Shown piece by piece: positions 6,118 through 7,879 of a stretch of DNA of 7,879 bases (position 1 is its first letter; every line of letters begins with the position of its first letter). The notes below the pieces were generated by a model. It was not told the origin of the DNA, ran no database searches, and was given only the letters and a program-made list of their open reading frames with translations. The stretch spans positions 1-7,879 of the forward strand of contig PMCY01000118.1 of assembly GCA_003154255.1 (NCBI GenBank). The letters run 5' to 3'. This stretch comes from Candidatus Aminicenantota bacterium (GTDB taxonomy: Bacteria > Acidobacteriota > Aminicenantia > Aminicenantales > UBA4085). A program made the translations under genes and the position numbers.

Positions 6118-7050
6118 TCAGATCAGGATCCCGTCCGCCCAACCCCGCTTGATCACCTCAATGAGAGCCGGATCGGCGTTTCCCAGTTTGTGGCGGGTAT
6201 CGGCCAGTTGGATGTGGTGGGCCGATGTCTCCAAGGGTTTGTCTTCTTTAAAGACTTCCAGACGCTTGGCTTGGATGACCCGGTAGCCGGTGGCATCGAC
6301 GGCCACGGGGTCCTGGCCGACGATCAGTCCCCCATAGCTCCACAGGTACTTCTCGCTGAAGCCGCGCGGACCGATGTTGTGATATTGGGGCGTCAGCATG
6401 GCCAGGATGTTGAGGCGGGTCTTGTCCTTGACGACGGGCAGGGACCAGATGGTGGCCAGGTCGGCGCAGGCATCGTTGTGGTAATCGGACGGCTTGGGAA
6501 CGAACATGATGTAATTCTTGATGCAGCTGCCCATCCCGGCCCAATAATGGACGCGGGCCGGCCGGGCGTTGATGAGGACCGTGGCCTGTTGAAAGATAGG
6601 GTCGGTCAGAACGCCGCGGTCTTTGATGCCGATGCGGTCGGCGGGCACGCCCGCTTCCAGGACCCGCCGGCGGATGGCCTGTTCGACCTCCGGGCCAGTG
6701 GGCAGATAGTTCCAGCCGTTGGTCTTGATGCCGACGGTGTCGGAAGGCTTGATGATGCGCCTCCAGGCAGCCGCCGGGTCCTTTTCGCCGAAGAGGGTCA
6801 TGACCGCGTCGTCGAGCATATTCTGGACGACGGCGGCGTCGATTTTGCGGCCCTCGCCGACCGCCCGGGCGTCACGGACCAAAACGACTTTGGAGCGCCG
6901 GACCGTGCCGATGATCCGGGCCGTTCCGGCGACCGAATCCTCCTCGATCTTGGCCGCCGTGCCCAGGCAGCAGCAGCCGACCGCGCCGGCGATCGGCGCA
7001 ACGGCCGCTGCGCGGATGAAATCCCGACGGGTGATGGTTTTGCGGCTCAT
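6118..7050 (-). CDS. Tat-exported DUF362 domain protein
   Basis: Encodes 310 residues. The N-terminus has a twin-arginine signal (TRRDFIR, 7-13, then a hydrophobic stretch 14-25), so the protein is probably exported folded, as is typical of cofactor-binding proteins. Three consecutive cysteines (26-28) follow, and a lipobox-like AVGC suggests it might be a Tat lipoprotein, although the -3 residue is not the usual Leu. The mature part matches DUF362 (PF04015-type): DTVGIKTNGW (104-113), a middle segment INARPARVHYWAGMGSCIKNYIM split around VLINARP (158-164) and CIKNY (176-180), and GLIVGQDPVAVDATGYRVI in the C-terminal part (DPVAVD 247-252). No ferredoxin-type 4Fe-4S domain, present in some DUF362 proteins, is seen. 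Function of the family is unknown. AGGAGG at 7058-7063 lies 7 bases upstream of the start. Upstream is the DUF6599 gene (15-base gap); downstream is FmdB (2-base gap). Confidence 0.85.
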   Translation of the reverse strand: MSRKTITRRDFIRAAAVAPIAGAVGCCCLGTAAKIEEDSVAGTARIIGTVRRSKVVLVRDARAVGEGRKIDAAVVQNMLDDAVMTLFGEKDPAAAWRRIIKPSDTVGIKTNGWNYLPTGPEVEQAIRRRVLEAGVPADRIGIKDRGVLTDPIFQQATVLINARPARVHYWAGMGSCIKNYIMFVPKPSDYHNDACADLATIWSLPVVKDKTRLNILAMLTPQYHNIGPRGFSEKYLWSYGGLIVGQDPVAVDATGYRVIQAKRLEVFKEDKPLETSAHHIQLADTRHKLGNADPALIEVIKRGWADGILI

Positions 7051-7065
7051 GAGTAATCCTCCTGT

Positions 7066-7878
7066 TTATAACCCTTGGTCACGGATATGTTCGAGGACGG
7101 CCCGCACGGCGTCACGCGCCGCAGCGGCCGTCCCGGCCCGGAACAGGACCGCCAGCGTCCGGCCCTGAAGGCCGGCCGCCGTCCAGGTTTGGTCGGCCGC
7201 CCGGGCCGGTTCCTGGTCCGCCGCGCCCGCCAGAAACGCGGCGCGAACCGCCTTGAGCGCGGCCACGGCCTGGGCTTCGTCCGGGTAGCGGATGACGACA
7301 AGGGCGCTCCGGTCGGCGGTCTTGACCAGCAATCCCTCGGACTTCGGATCCAGCCCCAGGACGTTGTCGGCGCTGACGAAATAATGATAGTTCAGGATCA
7401 CGGGATGATGGAAAAAATGGACACGCCGGGGATCGGCGTAAGCGGGCGGCAAAGCCCCCAACAGGGCCGGCTTGTCTCCGTCCCGGCCGACGCTGGAAGC
7501 GATGCGGCGGCCCAGGTCGAGAAGCATAGCCTTGGTCTCCGCCGTCTCGTCTTCGGCGAACACGGAAACAAAATAGCGGTCTCTCCAGAACGACAGCAGT
7601 CCGCCCTTATAGACGCTGTTCTGGCCGACCGACCAGTTCTCGCCGTCCAGATCGTGGGTGAAGACGCCGAAGGCGTCGGCCGCCGAGCCCATGTCGAAGA
7701 CATCGGCGATGATGTCGGGCCGGCCGGACTGTTTGTAGCGGCGGGAGAGGAGGGCTTTCATATTGTAGGCGCGATAGACTTCGCCCGCCCCGTCGATGTA
7801 ATCGAAAATGGTCTCGGCGTTGTAAGCGTGGTCGTCGCCGTCGGCCTGCCAGCCGCGGACGGCATCCGGTAGCAGGGT
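7066..7878 (-). CDS. DUF6599 family protein, C-terminal part
   Basis: Partial: 270 residues to a TAA stop are visible and the 5' end lies beyond the right edge. The frame is open from the edge, so the internal ATG at 7761 is not the true start: conserved family sequence precedes it. The visible part opens LLPDAVRGWQ, then IFDYIDGAGEVYRAYN (24-39) and DVFDMGSAADAFGVF (59-73). This is the pattern W...(I/L)F-YI-GA-E-Y followed by V-DMGS-DAFG that I associate with DUF6599. The same fold half appears to repeat in weaker form in the C-terminal part (GLLVKTADRSALVVIRYP with a following helix), as expected for this family. Function is unknown; relatives usually carry a signal peptide, which would be outside this window. 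It is the first visible gene of a DUF6599-DUF362-FmdB unit, with its stop 15 bases from the DUF362 start, and AGGAGG for the next gene sits right after its stop. Confidence 0.75.
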   Translation of the reverse strand, partial: TLLPDAVRGWQADGDDHAYNAETIFDYIDGAGEVYRAYNMKALLSRRYKQSGRPDIIADVFDMGSAADAFGVFTHDLDGENWSVGQNSVYKGGLLSFWRDRYFVSVFAEDETAETKAMLLDLGRRIASSVGRDGDKPALLGALPPAYADPRRVHFFHHPVILNYHYFVSADNVLGLDPKSEGLLVKTADRSALVVIRYPDEAQAVAALKAVRAAFLAGAADQEPARAADQTWTAAGLQGRTLAVLFRAGTAAAARDAVRAVLEHIRDQGL

Positions 7879-7879
7879 T

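Overview
The window is a gene-dense, high-GC bacterial chromosomal stretch. Third codon positions are strongly G/C, genes carry Shine-Dalgarno sites, and gaps are short. I see no RNA gene, CRISPR array, insertion sequence or integrase. The gene mix (EfpL-type EF-P, a DUF6599/DUF362/FmdB operon, a GH63-type hydrolase beside a RhaT-type carrier, a beta-lactamase-fold hydrolase with an N-terminal domain) would fit an Acidobacteriota or Aminicenantes-like genome. That assignment is an inference from general knowledge, not proven here.

Left part, minus strand (2-870): a strong sigma70-type promoter drives an EfpL/YeiP-type elongation factor P paralog. The 5' end of a UvrD/PcrA/Rep-type helicase follows and runs off the left edge. 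Diverging from this, on the plus strand, is a flavodoxin-fold FMN reductase with a compact four-cysteine cluster (932-1516).

Middle (1517-4145): a 327-base stretch without an intact gene holds a hairpin and a coding-like minus-strand remnant broken by an in-frame TAG. Then comes a tight plus-strand pair: a GH63/GH37-type (alpha/alpha)6-barrel glycoside hydrolase and, 10 bases later, a RhaT-family sugar carrier. The pair looks like an uptake-and-cleavage module for a small glycoside or sugar; its substrate is unknown.

Right part, minus strand (4167-7879), read in transcription order: a DUF6599 protein (5' end outside the window), a Tat-exported DUF362 protein, a FmdB-type zinc-ribbon protein, then after 74 bases a secreted beta-lactamase-family serine hydrolase. 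The first three are spaced 15 and 2 bases apart and are almost surely co-transcribed. The hydrolase converges on the RhaT gene with 21 bases between stops.

Nothing here is a clearly new system. The most interesting leads are the DUF6599-DUF362-FmdB unit, the hydrolase/carrier pair of unknown substrate, and the broken ORF at 1526-1760.
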